Below are positions 44,036 to 55,744 of a stretch of 64,000 nt of DNA, in pieces. Origin of the DNA: Datura wrightii (taxonomy: Eukaryota > Streptophyta > Magnoliopsida > Solanales > Solanaceae); NCBI GenBank assembly GCA_035772735.1, contig JASDFA010000008.1, forward strand, positions 5,686,501 to 5,750,500, written 5' to 3'. The notes beneath the pieces were generated by a model. It was not told the origin of the DNA. It searched no databases and worked only from the letters and a program-made list of their open reading frames with translations. Position numbers and translations under genes: made by a program. The stretch's first letter is position 1, and each line of letters starts with the position of its first letter.

Positions 44036-46397
44036 TGTTATACCCCGTAAATTTTAAACAAATAAATATCCTAAGGACATGTTGGTTAAGGGATTTAGAA
44101 GGCAAAAAAAAAATGGAAATTGTTAAATAAATTCGGCCTCTTCCTCATATTAATACATTTCCAGCAAAAAAACAGGGCATTTCCATATGAAATGAAAACC
44201 CACGACAATATATATATATATTTTCTTCCAATTACACGACGAAACGCGGTCTAAACTCCGTTCCGGCTTAGGTACAGGTGTATAAAGTTGCAGAGAGCAA
44301 TTCTACGGAGTTGGTTTCGTGAAATTTGGCCGACGAAACGTCGTGCTACCGAGGTAAAGTAAATACAATTACTTTAAATTAGTACCAATGTGTTCCTACC
44401 ATTGCAGTGAGCATTTATCCCTTCTGGACTATCGAGAAATAACGAGTTTTTGATCGTTTTCCGAAAGGTTGAAGTTAGGATAAATATATATATCAAAAGT
44501 GATAATTTCTCCCGAATATTAATGTATTTAGTTCTAATTGACGTGTATATGAATGTAGTTGGGAGAAACAGCAGAAGTACCGACGAAAATCACACCGGTC
44601 AGTCGGGTACTCAGAAACCAGGTATGTAAAGTTATTCTTTCGGCAAGCCAGGAAGTACAAGGTAGAAAATAAATAGAATAAACGCTATTAGCAGATACCC
44701 AGCGTACAAGAACGATTTTAGTACAAATTCCAGCAAGCATGCTAGTATATTCTTACGTATCATGCGATAATCAGAATAATAGATATTTAGGCAATACGTA
44801 TTTCATCTGTTGAGATTGTATCCAGTGGTAGATGGTACATTTTATATCATTGAGCTATATTCAGTTATAGGTGGCATGTACTATGTTATTGAGTTATATT
44901 CAGATATAATTAGGTAGACAGATAAAGGTCAGGTAGCAGTAAGTCCAGCAGCCAGAAACAGTGTAAGACAGCCTATAGCATCAGTAGTTTAATACAGATT
45001 AGCCTCGAAACAAAAGAAGAGAATATGATTAGTATTTTTCATTTGAGCATGCTTGCTGTGTATGTGCTTGTATGTTGAGACTTGTTGTGGCATGTGGGCA
45101 CCCTTTAGCATCCCCGCCGCCCCTGGGTTATAGTTGTGTCGATACCAGATTCAGATGCCGCCACCAGCTGGGCGATGCCATCCGACTAAAGGACGATGAT
45201 GGACGACCACCATGATAATACGGTCCAGACCACCCTGCTTGCAGGGGTAGTTCAGTTTACTCTGCGCAGAACTAACACACCCTGTTTACAGGGGCAGACC
45301 ACTCTGTGTGCGCACCTGCGCCCAGAGGCAGAAGTCTTCGGACTCAGACACAGTTTATTGTCAGAGGCCAAGGTCTGAGCTACGTACCCAAGGGGGCCAG
45401 TAGGAGGAGCTCACAGTTATCAGATGAGTGGAGTGACTTGTTTTTGGTTGGTTTAGACCCGGGTAGGGGTAAATAGATTGCTTGCTTGGTTGGCACCTTC
45501 CGGCTTATGGGGGTCGGTCAGGTATTGTGTGTGTTACTATGTATATTGATATGTGCTACTAGATACTGACAGACAGAAGGACGACACGTCTTTAGGTACG
45601 CTCAGTTAGTTACAGAATGTATAAGCTCTCCCCAGTTATCCTAGGCTAGATAGACTCAGCTACTTCTTGCTTAAATGTCATGTTATTGTGCTATGCGTTT
45701 CAGTTGCATATTTCAGTTTGCTTTACATGCTCGGTACCTGTGGTACTGACGCCCAGTGGGGCGCTGTATTGCTTCCCTACAGGTACTCACGGACGAGGAG
45801 TCGATCCCTCGTGATTCCAGCCAGCCAGTGAGTCATCAGCTCCTGTCATCCGGAGTCTGATTCCCAGAGGTGTAGCTCCTTTTCTTTTGTTGTGCAGTAT
45901 GGGTAGGTCGGGGCCCTGTCCCGATCATTTCTATTAAGTTCTTACAGTATTCGTAGAGGCTTGCAGTCTGTATATATATTTCCCTGTGGTCAGTTGAGCC
46001 GGTCGTGTGAGGCCGTGCAGTTTGCTGTATCTGCTTAGTATTTCAGTTATGTTGGCCGTGTGGGGCCTTAGTTTGACAGTAGTGGTGACCTTGCCGGTCA
46101 CGTAGTTTTACAGTAGTCTTGTGTTAAGTTACAGATAACTAGACAACATGGTGGCCTTGTCGGCCCGCATAGGTTCCTTGTTACAAGTCTGTTTCTGGTT
46201 AGCTGTTGTTACACGTACATATGGCTACAGGCCAGTTGGCCGGAGGCTGTATTTACAGTCGTTATATAGCCGGTTTGTTTCTTGAAATAGAGCCAAAACC
46301 AGCCAAAGCACCAGATGTGCTCAGGCTGGACCATTTAGTAGTCTAGAGTCTAGCAGGCACCAGGTGCCCGTCATACCCCCCAAGGTGGGGTGTGACA
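44036..46397 (+). repeat. CV-B 3' LTR
   Basis: A 2362-bp LTR nearly identical to the 5' LTR. It ends GGGGTGTGACA and is followed by the target duplication ATTCT. The differences are scattered, mostly C/T and G/A, with small changes in the poly-A and TA runs near its start. Confidence 0.95.
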
Positions 46398-46605
46398 ATT
46401 CTGCAATAGCGAATAGCATGAGCTAGAAGGATAGGGATATATTTCATCGCACAACATAGATCTTGACAGAAGAGAACATTACCTAAACGTCTCGTAGTCT
46501 CTTCATCATAGGTGTGGCACACTTCACACCCATGGACAAGACTCTACTTAACGCGGCTTTCAGATACCCTAAGACACTTCAACCTTATTCCTTTGATACC
46601 AAGTT
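46398..46605 (-). promoter_or_regulatory. CV-A leader and tRNA-Met primer-binding site
   Basis: After the ATTCT duplication, CV-A resumes with its 5' leader. The sequence tttgataccaagtt at 46592-46605 is the complement of the tRNA-Met primer site and abuts the LTR start TGTCATGACCC at 46606. Before CV-B landed, the gag ATG (36397) was about 200 bases from this site. Confidence 0.8.
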
Positions 46606-48273
46606 TGTCATGACCCGAACATAGGCTCGGATTGAGACACGGGACATGGGACCCCGAGGGACTCCAAGTCAACTAATGGAATAAACATAACATCTAACCT
46701 AATCATGGAAGTATAAGATCAACATGATAAACTTAGCAGAAGTCTGTTATAAGCATAACATAATAAATACACACCAATCTGAAGCTAATTTCAATCTATC
46801 TCTTAAAAGCCTTTAATATTGATGAGTTGATGGGACAAAACCCCAACTAACTCTCTAAATCTGAAACTAAATACATAAAGAAAACTGATAAAGCATGATC
46901 CTTGGGAAATGAGGACTCATCAACAGATGTGGGATGCTAACTTTGAAAGGCTGACTAAGGGCAAGCTTGAGCCTGAATACCGGTGTCTGTATCATAAAAT
47001 GATACAGCATAGAGTATGCGGTCAGTACGTTAAATATATCGAGTATGCAAGGTAGGTAAAACTACTTAATTAAGTAAAATCATTTAAAACATGCATAATA
47101 TAAAACATAATCAAAACAAGAATCTAAGAGTAGGCTTGCATGCTATTTATTTCGAAATCATGATCTGAACATAACATAACATCATAACTGATAATCGTAA
47201 GTGAAACTAAACATTGGGTTAAACCTCTTTTAGGACATATATATGTATATATCATGAGTGATGAACATGAATAACTGGAATTAAGAGGAGCAATGGGAGA
47301 CTTGTCTTATAACCGACATACCACGATAGAGCTTATGTGGTCCCAACTATAACACTCAAGTGGGTAGAACCATCCAACGGTAATGATATTGATATCATGC
47401 TCGAGGTCCAATCGAGGCAGCGGATAGCTCACAAGGGAGTTCCCAAGGTATATATATATATAACCTATGTTGGCGCGTAGTTCTAAGGCATAGGGTGATC
47501 GACCCTTAGCCTACTCGGTGCTAGACACTACTGCCAAAAACATGCATATGCTCCCCATTATTTTTCAACGAAACTCACCATCATCTATTGACGAAGCTCA
47601 ATAATCAAAAACATCTCAAATCTAAAATCATATATGAGAAGATTTAGCTCAAACCATACCAGAAGCTGAGAATAATTGTGAGTCTTTACTCCAAAACCAT
47701 GGTGTAAGCTTATTTTGAAAATCATAAATAATACTTGAACATATGGGCATTGCCCGATACTTTAACATGCTTGAAAAATACATAAATCACTTGAAAACAT
47801 GATCATAAACATGGGTAACTTGAAAACATGCTTGTCATCAATAATATCTTATTATACTTGAACATTCATCATAAATCTCAACTTTCATGAACTTCTCATA
47901 AATGGGAATTTTTAATATATAAAGCTTCAAACATGATTCTAATTTAAAATAATGTAAAACTTTCCCATGAATCATAATTCAATTCTAGAAACATCTTTAA
48001 ATCATATCCATGTAGGAAAGTAGGGATTTCATGCATTGGGTTAAAACCCCATAGAATTAACACATGAATTTTGATGATTTAGAGAGAGATTGGGCATGGG
48101 TGTGAACGGGTTCACCCGTTCATAACCCTACATACCTGGGGAAGAACTTATTTTACCACTCCTTGATTGCCCAATGAAAGATTGAAGGAAATCTTGAAGA
48201 AAACCTACATTTGATCACCTTCTAAGCCTTCAATTTGCATGCATGGATGTGAATGAGCGTAGGAGGGCTGTAC
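46606..48273 (-). mobile_element. CV-A 5' LTR, part 1
   Basis: It starts TGTCATGACCCGAACATAGG and follows the left LTR (29387 onward) closely, landmark by landmark. It stops at ...gaatgagcgtaggagggctgtac, where CV-C is inserted, and resumes at 58513. Confidence 0.85.
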
Positions 48274-51003
48274 TATCACACCCCAAAATTGGGGTAGGGC
48301 GCAACTAGCACTCAATTCATGATCGATCAAGAAGCCAGCTATATAGCATATATAAATGTAACACCAAGGCTGACCAAGCCACCTGTCACAACCGACCAAG
48401 ATAAATACTAGGCCAATAATGCCTTGACAATTATAAATATGCAACTTGGAAAGCCGACAAGGCTACAATAAATCTAAGAAAAGCAATGAAAAACCAATAT
48501 GACTACACAACCCACACTACCATACAAACTAGTCCACATCAGCCTCTACAGAGTAAATAAACTGAAATGCACGGGATAGGGCCCCGGCCTACCCATGCTG
48601 TACACAAAACTGAAAATAGTCCAAACTAGGACATGGCTCCTGGAAGAGAGCAGCATACCACTATTCTGCTGAAATCTGGCTCCTACACGTCCGATAATCT
48701 AAGCCTCAGCTTGTACCTGCAGCACGACTGCAGGAAGGGTCCCAAGATGAAGGGACATCAGTACGAATAAAATGTGCTGGTACGCAAGGCGGAAAACTGT
48801 AAACACGTAAGATAAAAATGATAACTAGGCCAGAAATAAGGAGTAGTAACAACCCGGAATCCTGAAAACAAAAACCTGACAATAACTCATTATTGAAGTG
48901 TAAATGCAACCATCTAATGAACTACAAAGACTATAACTAAAATGCCAGCAGACAGCCGATCATAAAATCTATATACAATTCTTCCAACCAGTGTACCACA
49001 CTGGGGTAAAAATAAAAGTGTCTCCATCCGGTGTACCATATCGGGGTATAATTCATCCAGTCGGTGTACCACACTGAGGTAAAATAACAAGACCTCCAAC
49101 CGGTGTGCCACACTGGGGTAGAATCAATAAATCTTAGACAAAATCATAAATGGAGCTGATATGGCTTATACTGGACCAGCTCAATACGTATAACATAGAA
49201 ATGACGAATACTAAACATGTGGCCTGCATAGGCCTCCTTCGTAATGTATAACTGGAACTGAGTACATATAACATGTAAAGCTAGAAAATAGAACTTAAAT
49301 GCATGTATTATAAACTTGTATAAATCATAAGGAACTACGGATGACCTAAGAGTTTCAACAAAATTTATAGATCGTGTTCAAGGGACATTAGAGCTCAGAA
49401 ACTCGCTAGCTTGTCGTTAGGCTTAAGGGAAAGGGATTATGAAATCTCCTCTTGGACTGAAATATTTCATAACATACACATACGATAAAGGACATCCATA
49501 ACCAGTTAATCCTAATTTGATAAGCTCGTTTACCCTCAATGGCTTGATACGTCTTTACGTTGCTTAAAATCATTTACACGTCCTCATCTTAGCTCTTTCA
49601 CCAATTTCCGTTAGCAACCAGACCTTTAAACACATTTAACATCACGTATATATACACATGACATACAGTAAGGACCAGCTAACAATGCTCATGCTGAGGG
49701 GTCTCCAGCTTAATGTACAACTACGACAACAATCAACACAATATCACACTTTAGATGTTTCACTTCTGCTAGGCATAATCTTAACATTTATCCTCAATAA
49801 ACCATGGAACATTAAAGCATAAATGAAGCTTAACATACTACCTCAAGACTTTTAAATAGGTTGCTGGCTCATTCGATTCACAACACACGAATCGTGCTTA
49901 AAAGAATGACAGACGGGATGCCTTACAAACCTTTCTCTGATGAATTTTTCTCTAGACGATTTCCTATATCAATGATCAGCCTTCAACCTCCTTAATCCAT
50001 TGGTTTTATAGGACAACGACAAGCTTAATCTATATCAAAAAAATGCAGCCAAAATAACTAACCAGAGGTAGTCACAATATCAACAACAACACACGGCAAC
50101 ATCAACAGCATTTAGCCATTTTCTCAACTAGTTTTCGCTAACTTTTGAGGGAGAAACAAGAGGGAAATTTTACCTTAGTTTTTTTTCTTTAATTCTACCC
50201 CTCAATATTAAGTATAATTACAGAAAAAGAAACAACCAAAATGCCTAAGGAAAACGAGCAAAACTCAGCTCAAAAATAGTCCATCGGCAGCTCACTTAGC
50301 TGCCAATTTCCAGGTTTTCACTTTGCAATTTGAGAGGTTTAAAAGGGGAGAAATCCTTACCTTTTCTCCTGATTTCAACACCAACTCAAATATGGATATA
50401 TAGGCAGTCCAAATAGATTTTGAAACGCAGAAAAACTTCTTCAAAACCTTGCCAAAACGAGCTCCAAAACAGCCCCTAAGATACTTGGCAAAGTAATCTC
50501 AACTTATCTTGTGATTTTCTTGAACTTTGCTTGATGTTCCTCCTTGATTTTCTTTGTCCTAGCTGCGGGAATTGAGAGAGAAATGGAATATTTAGCAAGC
50601 TGGTTGATTTAGATTTAGCTGAAAATGTTTTCTACAAGTGAAAAATTAGATTTTAAGTAAATAGGGCGGTGGAGGCGCTAGGGCGTCATGCCCGCTTCAC
50701 TGCTCGTGATGCTTCGGTAAATTGCTCTTAACTTCTTACTCCGAACTCCGATTGACAAGAGATTTGATGTTATGTAAACTAGACTCAATGACCTTTAATC
50801 TGATAGGTTGTTGGGCTTCTAATTCATTATATATTGTTATATATGATCATTTAAATTGATCCTTTTTTATGAACTTCACATACTCTTTGGTTTTTTGATC
50901 GTACACATTTCCCTTGCCATCTACGACCAATATCCAACCTGTACTTCCCTTAACCTAGCATAAAAACATCAAATAATCACCAAAACTTTTTTGGGTTGTT
51001 ATA
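48274..51003 (-). repeat. CV-C 3' LTR (left copy)
   Basis: A 2730-bp LTR starting TATCACACCCC and ending GGGTTGTTATA. It contains four palindromic ccggtgtaccacaccgg-type units at 48985-49125. It matches 55745-58507 with clear divergence, so the element is older than CV-B. Confidence 0.9.
48985..49125. repeat. Palindromic short tandem units, four copies
   Basis: Four units of about 35 bp, each with an inverted repeat of the form CCGGTGT-acc-ACACCGG followed by ggtaaaat. The units are degenerate. The other LTR of the same element has five. Confidence 0.85.
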
Positions 51004-51017
51004 TTCTCCCCCCTTAG
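51004..51017 (-). promoter_or_regulatory. CV-C polypurine tract
   Basis: The minus strand reads taaggggggagaa next to the 3' LTR, the usual place for the plus-strand primer. Confidence 0.75.
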
Positions 51018-51109
51018 GAACTTCCGTCCCCGAATGGAAATTAATTTCACTTAATATGCTTCAAAATAGATAATCAGTAACTAAAGTAGCAAACACATAC
51101 CTTAACATC

Positions 51110-52420
51110 ACGTCGACATCGTAAATAGGTGAGGATATTTATTCTTCAATTCCTCCTCAGCCTCCAGAGTCACTTCCTGAATTTTATTATTGCCATAATA
51201 CTTTAACTGAGGTGACTTCTTTGGTTCGAAGTTTCCTGACTTGCCAATCAAGAATAGCAACTGGAACCTCGGTGTAGGTCATCTCCTCAGAAATTTGGAC
51301 ATCATCGATAGGCATAACACGGGTTGGATCTCCTATACACTTCCGCAACATCGATACATGAAATACTAGGTGGACTTTCGCTTACTCTGGTGGCAACTCC
51401 AACTCACAGGAAACTTTTCCTATCCTAAAGATAACTATGTAGGGCCCAACATATCTAGGACTCAGCTTGCCTTTTCAGCCAAATCGCATAACGCCTTTCA
51501 TAGGCGACACTTTCAGGAAGACCCAATCATTAACAACAAACTCCAGCGCTCGACGATGTACATCTGCATAAGACTTCTGCCTGCTCTGGGCTGTTTGAAG
51601 TCGATCTCTAATAAGTTTGACCTTGTCAATAGGTTGCTGCACTAAGTCTGTCCCCAATAACTCTGCCTCACTAAGTTCAAACCATCCCACTGGTGACCTG
51701 CATTTTCGCCCATATAAAGCTTCATATGGAGCCATCTGAATACTTTCCTGGTACTTATTATTATAGGAGAACTCAATCAAGGAAACATCATCATCCCAGC
51801 TTCCGCCAAAATCTAAAACACAGGCATGCAACATATCTTAAAGCATTCGCATGGTGCTTTCAGCCTGTCCATCTTTCTGAGGATGAAATGCGATACTAAG
51901 GCTTACCTGAGTGACCAGGCCTTTCTAGAAAGACTTCCAGATTTTTGTTGTGAACTGAGCACCTCTGCCAGAAATAATGGACAAGGGGATGCCATGTAGG
52001 TGAACTATCTCTCGTATATAAAGCCTAGCATAATCCTCTGCAGCATACGTGGTCTTAACTGGCAATAAGTGAGAGGATTTAGTTAATCTATCAACTATTA
52101 CCCAGATAGAATCATGCTTCCTCCTCGTTCTAGGCAATCCTGTAATAAAATCCATATTAATCACCTCCCACTTCCAGGCTGGAATTTCTATATCCTACAC
52201 CAACCCTCTAGCCTCTGGTGCTCAACTTTCACCTATTGGCAATTGGGACACTAAGTCATAAGACCGATGATATCCTTTTTCATGACATTTCACCAATATA
52301 GCTGCCTCAGGTCACGATACATCTTTGTGGAACCTGAGTGTACTGAATATCGAGAGTAATGAGCTTCATTCATAATTTGTTCCCGTAGTTCACCCATATT
52401 AGGTACACATAGACGGCCCT
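51110..52420 (-). pseudogene. INT: CV-C integrase with chromodomain, decayed
   Basis: The N-terminal zinc region (52420-52170) is broken. The core is at 52164-51925 (MDFITGLPRTRRKHDSIW with the first Asp, then the second Asp block IISGRGAQFTTK, where the conserved Asp reads Gly) and at 51834-51475 (FSYNNKYQESIQMAPYEAL, GRKCRSPVGWFELSE, KGVMRFG). After a stop the GPF/Y-like and chromodomain parts are readable to about 51110 (VPVAILDWQVRKLRTKEV). The loss of the second catalytic Asp and the stops show that it is inactive. Confidence 0.85.
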
Positions 52421-52599
52421 GGTATCTATGAACTCCATCAAGTCCACAATCAAATAGGCTCTACTTCTGTTGTGGTATACTATCTCTCAGTAAGACTAAC
52501 TCTACATCATCATTTTGTCGTTGCTTAACTTTCGCTACCAAGGAAGATTCTGTTGTGTTTTTGACAATAACACCCCATCTTCAGCATCCAGTATCCGAA

Positions 52600-53284
52600 T
52601 CTGTAAGTCATCCAACTATCGTAGAGCCTTTATCATTTCAATCCTGTCTACCTGAATATGACTCAAGCTACCCATAGACTTGCGACTTAGCGCATCAGCT
52701 ACGACATTTGCCTTGCCCAGATGATACAAAATGCTAACATCATAATCTTTTAGCAATTCTAACCACCTTCTCTGGCGTAAATTCAACTCCTTCTGCTGAA
52801 ATAAATACTAGAGGCTCTTATGATACGTGAAGATATCAACATGTACCCTGTATTAGTAGTGGCGCCAAATCTTCAATGCAAATACCACTACGCCCGACTC
52901 AAGATCATGGGTAGGATTATCTTTCTTGTGCTTTCTCAACTGTCTAGAGGCATAAGAATTGACCTTGCCGTGTTTTATCAGAACACAACCTAGCCCAACT
53001 CTCGAAGCATCACAATAGACCACATAACCCTGGACACCCTCTTGAAGAGTCAGGACAGGTGCTGAAGTCATCCTATCCTTCAATTCCTGAAAAATTCGCT
53101 CACGTGCCTCTGTCCACTGAAACTTAGCTTCTTCATGAGTCAACTTTGTCAATGGTGCAGCGATAGTAGAGAAACCTTCCACAAATCCGAAATAATAACC
53201 TGCTAACCCCAGAAAGCTGCAAATCTCTGTAGGATTCAAGGGTCTAGGCCAAGTCTTTACTGCCTCAATTTTCAGACTATCCAC
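52600..53284 (-). pseudogene. RH: CV-C RNase H and connection region
   Basis: The frame at 53284-52853 starts at the RT thumb/connection ([20 protein letters not shown]), followed by [15 protein letters not shown] and RNase H with [20 protein letters not shown] and [18 protein letters not shown]. The rest, to about 52680 ([17 protein letters not shown] type), carries stops. Confidence 0.85.
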
Positions 53285-53768
53285 TCTTATACCTTCAACT
53301 GTAATTACAGATCTAAAATCAATCTTTGAGAAGCATCTGGCACCCTAACTGATCAAACAGGTCATCAATCCTGGGAAGTGGGTACTTGTTCTTAATCATA
53401 ACCTTATTTAGTTGCCTATAGTCAATACACATTCTTAACGACCCGTCTTTCTTTCGCACAAAGTGCACTGGTGCACCCCAAGGCGATACACTAGGTCGAA
53501 TGAATCCCTTCTCAAGAAGATCTCACAACTGCTCCTTTAATTCCCTTGGCTCTACTGGAGCCATTCTGTAAGGAGGGATCGATATAGGTTGAGTACCTGG
53601 AAGTAGATCAATAGCAAAATCTAACTCCCTTTCAAGAGGAATTCCAGGCAAATCCTCTGGAAAGACCTCAGGGAACTCATTTACAATAGGAATTGACTGG
53701 AGAGTCGTAGGCTCACATTCCAAGTTTCTTACATGAACCAAGTGAGAAATACAACCTTTGGATATCAA
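53285..53768 (-). pseudogene. RT: CV-C reverse transcriptase lacking its catalytic core
   Basis: The N-terminal part is clear at 53768-53370 ([58 protein letters not shown]). The sequence then passes from the KIDFRS block straight into the region just before KIEAVKTW at about 53290. Compared with CV-B (41230-41600) about 340 bp are missing, including the SGYHQ and F-x-D-D blocks. There is also a frame change near 53345. The enzyme cannot be active. Confidence 0.85.
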
Positions 53769-54250
53769 CTTCTGAGCCTTAAGGTATGAAATAAACTTAC
53801 CTTTAGGCGTAGCGGCATTACCTTGCCATTCCTAGACTGGCTCACCGAGAAAATCGAATCTGACAACCTTAGCTCTGCAATAAACATTAGCATAACATGC
53901 CACCAACCAATCCATACCCAAAATGACATCAAAATCAACCCTTTCAAGATCAAATAGATCAACTAAGGTTGATCTATCACATACCAATACTATGCAGTTT
54001 CGGTAAACTCGTTTAGCTAACACAAATTCGCCAATTGGCGTAGAAACAGAAAACCAAATAGATAATAACTCAGGATTGTGTCAAGCTGACTCGCAACCAA
54101 TGGTGTGACATAAGAGAGTGTAGAACTAGGATCAAGTAAGATATATACTGCACGAGAATATATAATCAAAGTACTTGTAACAACATCAGGTGAGGCCTCC
54201 TGGTCCTGTCGACCGCTCAAAGCATAAAATCGATTCTGGGTTGCCCCAGA
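53765..54250 (-). pseudogene. PR: CV-C aspartic protease, decayed
   Basis: The active-site block reads LLDPSSTLSYVTPLVASQL (about 54150-54095), so the third residue of the usual D-P-G-S/A set is changed. The downstream part is in another frame at 54023-53832: KRVYRNCIVLVCDRSTLVDL and VDFDVILGMDWLVACYANV. It has at least one frameshift. Confidence 0.82.
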
Positions 54251-55538
54251 ACTAGAAGCCTCTCTCTCTCTGCCTCTACCAACTGTTGCTAGTTTAGGAT
54301 CAGGTCTGGGAGGTCGAACGGAGGATGATGAAGCAACCGATGATCGCGCCTGATCTGCCTCGACCCTATTTGAAAAATCCCTCATAAAGTGCCTTGGCTG
54401 CCCACAACGATAACATGCATTCTGCCCTTGATGACACTAACCTGAATGAGATTTCCCACACTGGGAACAAGGCGGCAATGGTGGTCGCCTCTGCCCCGTC
54501 CGCTCCTGTCGTCGAGAGCTAGATGGAGCTGGGCCTTAGTCCCTTCTATGTCCATGAAACTGAGGTAGGGCACTCCTTATTGGCCTAACTAACTACCTGG
54601 ATGACTGATCCCCTAGGTCACCCTGCGGCCCTCTATAAGGACTCACAGTCCTAGCTCTCTTTCGTTGCTCCTGCAGCCTCTGAGTATCTCGTAATTAATA
54701 AACCAAATCCTCTGCCCTCAGGGCGAAAGCCTGAATTCATGAAATGTCCATGTGCTCCTGAGTAGATACCCCCAAGCAATCTCGATCTATATGAAGCCCC
54801 AGCCCTAACACGAATCGGTGAACTCTATCCTCCATCGTCTGAACCATGTGAGGACCATACCTGGAAAGAGAATAAATCAAAGACAATACTCACACACACT
54901 CATCCTTCCTTGTTCTAGGTGCAAAAACTGCTCAGCTCGAGCCTGTCGAAGCTCCCGGGTAGATAGTCCTGCATAAAGGCCTCAGAGAACTCTTCCCGCT
55001 CAATTGGTGGTGCATCGGCGCCTCTGGATCGAGCCCAAGCCTCATACCACAATAATGCCACATCACATATTCTGAAGACCGCCAACTCTACTTCCTCAGT
55101 CGTTGTAGCTTGCATCACCTTCAACACCCTATAAGTTTGATCGATAAAGTCCTGAGGATCCTCACTTGGGTCTGATCTGGTGAATATAGGAGGGCTCAAA
55201 CTCAAGAACTCATGGGCCCTGGAACTCTCAGTTTTCTGGCCTTCATGTCTCTCCATCGCCTCTAATCGTCGCTCTTGACCTGTGGCTATACGAGCCATCA
55301 GCTGACTAGCTCCCTCAAGACCCTGTCCTTCCAGAACAATTGGAGGTACCACAGGCGTGGGAGGGTCTGCCACTCTACTACCCTTAAGTACTGTTGGTGT
55401 GGGAGGAGCTGTAATACATGGGCCAGGAGATTCACTCTGAGCCTCTGACCTGTCTCTCTGATCCACTGGAGGGAGACTAGTACCCTCCCCAACGGCTGTG
55501 CCAATCAACCTTGTAGTCATCTTCCTTGTCATAGGCAT
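54251..55538 (-). pseudogene. gag: CV-C gag, decayed
   Basis: Capsid/nucleocapsid protein with a likely ATG near 55538 (MPMTRKMTTRLIG). The frame at 55550-54915 includes the gag core (SLSPPIFTRSDPSEDPQDFI, EVELAVFRICDVALLWYEAW, EEFSEAFMQDYLPGSF). The segment 54915-54574 is shifted gag. The zinc knuckle at about 54410-54370 reads CYRCGQPRHFMRDF, with the last Cys replaced by Phe. The Pro/Ser-rich linker leads into the protease. Confidence 0.85.
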
Positions 55539-55727
55539 ACTCTCAAACAATAACGCGATTTAGATATCACAGTTCTTATGAGCTCGACCTATAGCACGAA
55601 TTATTAGTAAAAGAAGTGAAACAATTCCTAAATGTCCTGTAGCCTCCTGATTATAAGTATGATGCACAACATACCATAAGCAAGACTCTACTAGACACAG
55701 CTTTATGGACTCCCTAGGACATGACTT

Positions 55728-55742
55728 CACTCTAATACCAAG
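55728..55742 (-). promoter_or_regulatory. CV-C primer-binding site for tRNA-Met
   Basis: The plus strand reads cactctaataccaag, the complement of a tRNA-Met primer site with one change (ttggtatta for ttggtatca), next to the 5' LTR. Confidence 0.75.
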
Positions 55743-55744
55743 TT

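Larger units (their letters stand above)
36404..46397 (+). mobile_element. CV-B: complete chromovirus retrotransposon (Tekay/Del-like)
   Basis: A 9994-bp plus-strand element with LTRs of 2363 and 2362 bp, termini TGTTATACCCC ... GGTGTGACA and a perfect ATTCT target duplication (36399-36403 and 46398-46402). It has a tRNA-Met primer site and a ggggggag purine tract. One long frame runs in the order gag, protease, RT, RNase H, integrase, chromodomain. The LTRs differ by about 2% by eye (roughly 8 changes in the first 400 bp), so the insertion is recent, possibly on the order of a million years. It sits in the leader of CV-A. Confidence 0.95.

Noticed and set aside
48985..49125. CRISPR-like array of palindromic repeats
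   Set aside because: The units are degenerate, the spacers are very short and similar, and the array lies inside a plant LTR. No cas genes; not a CRISPR.
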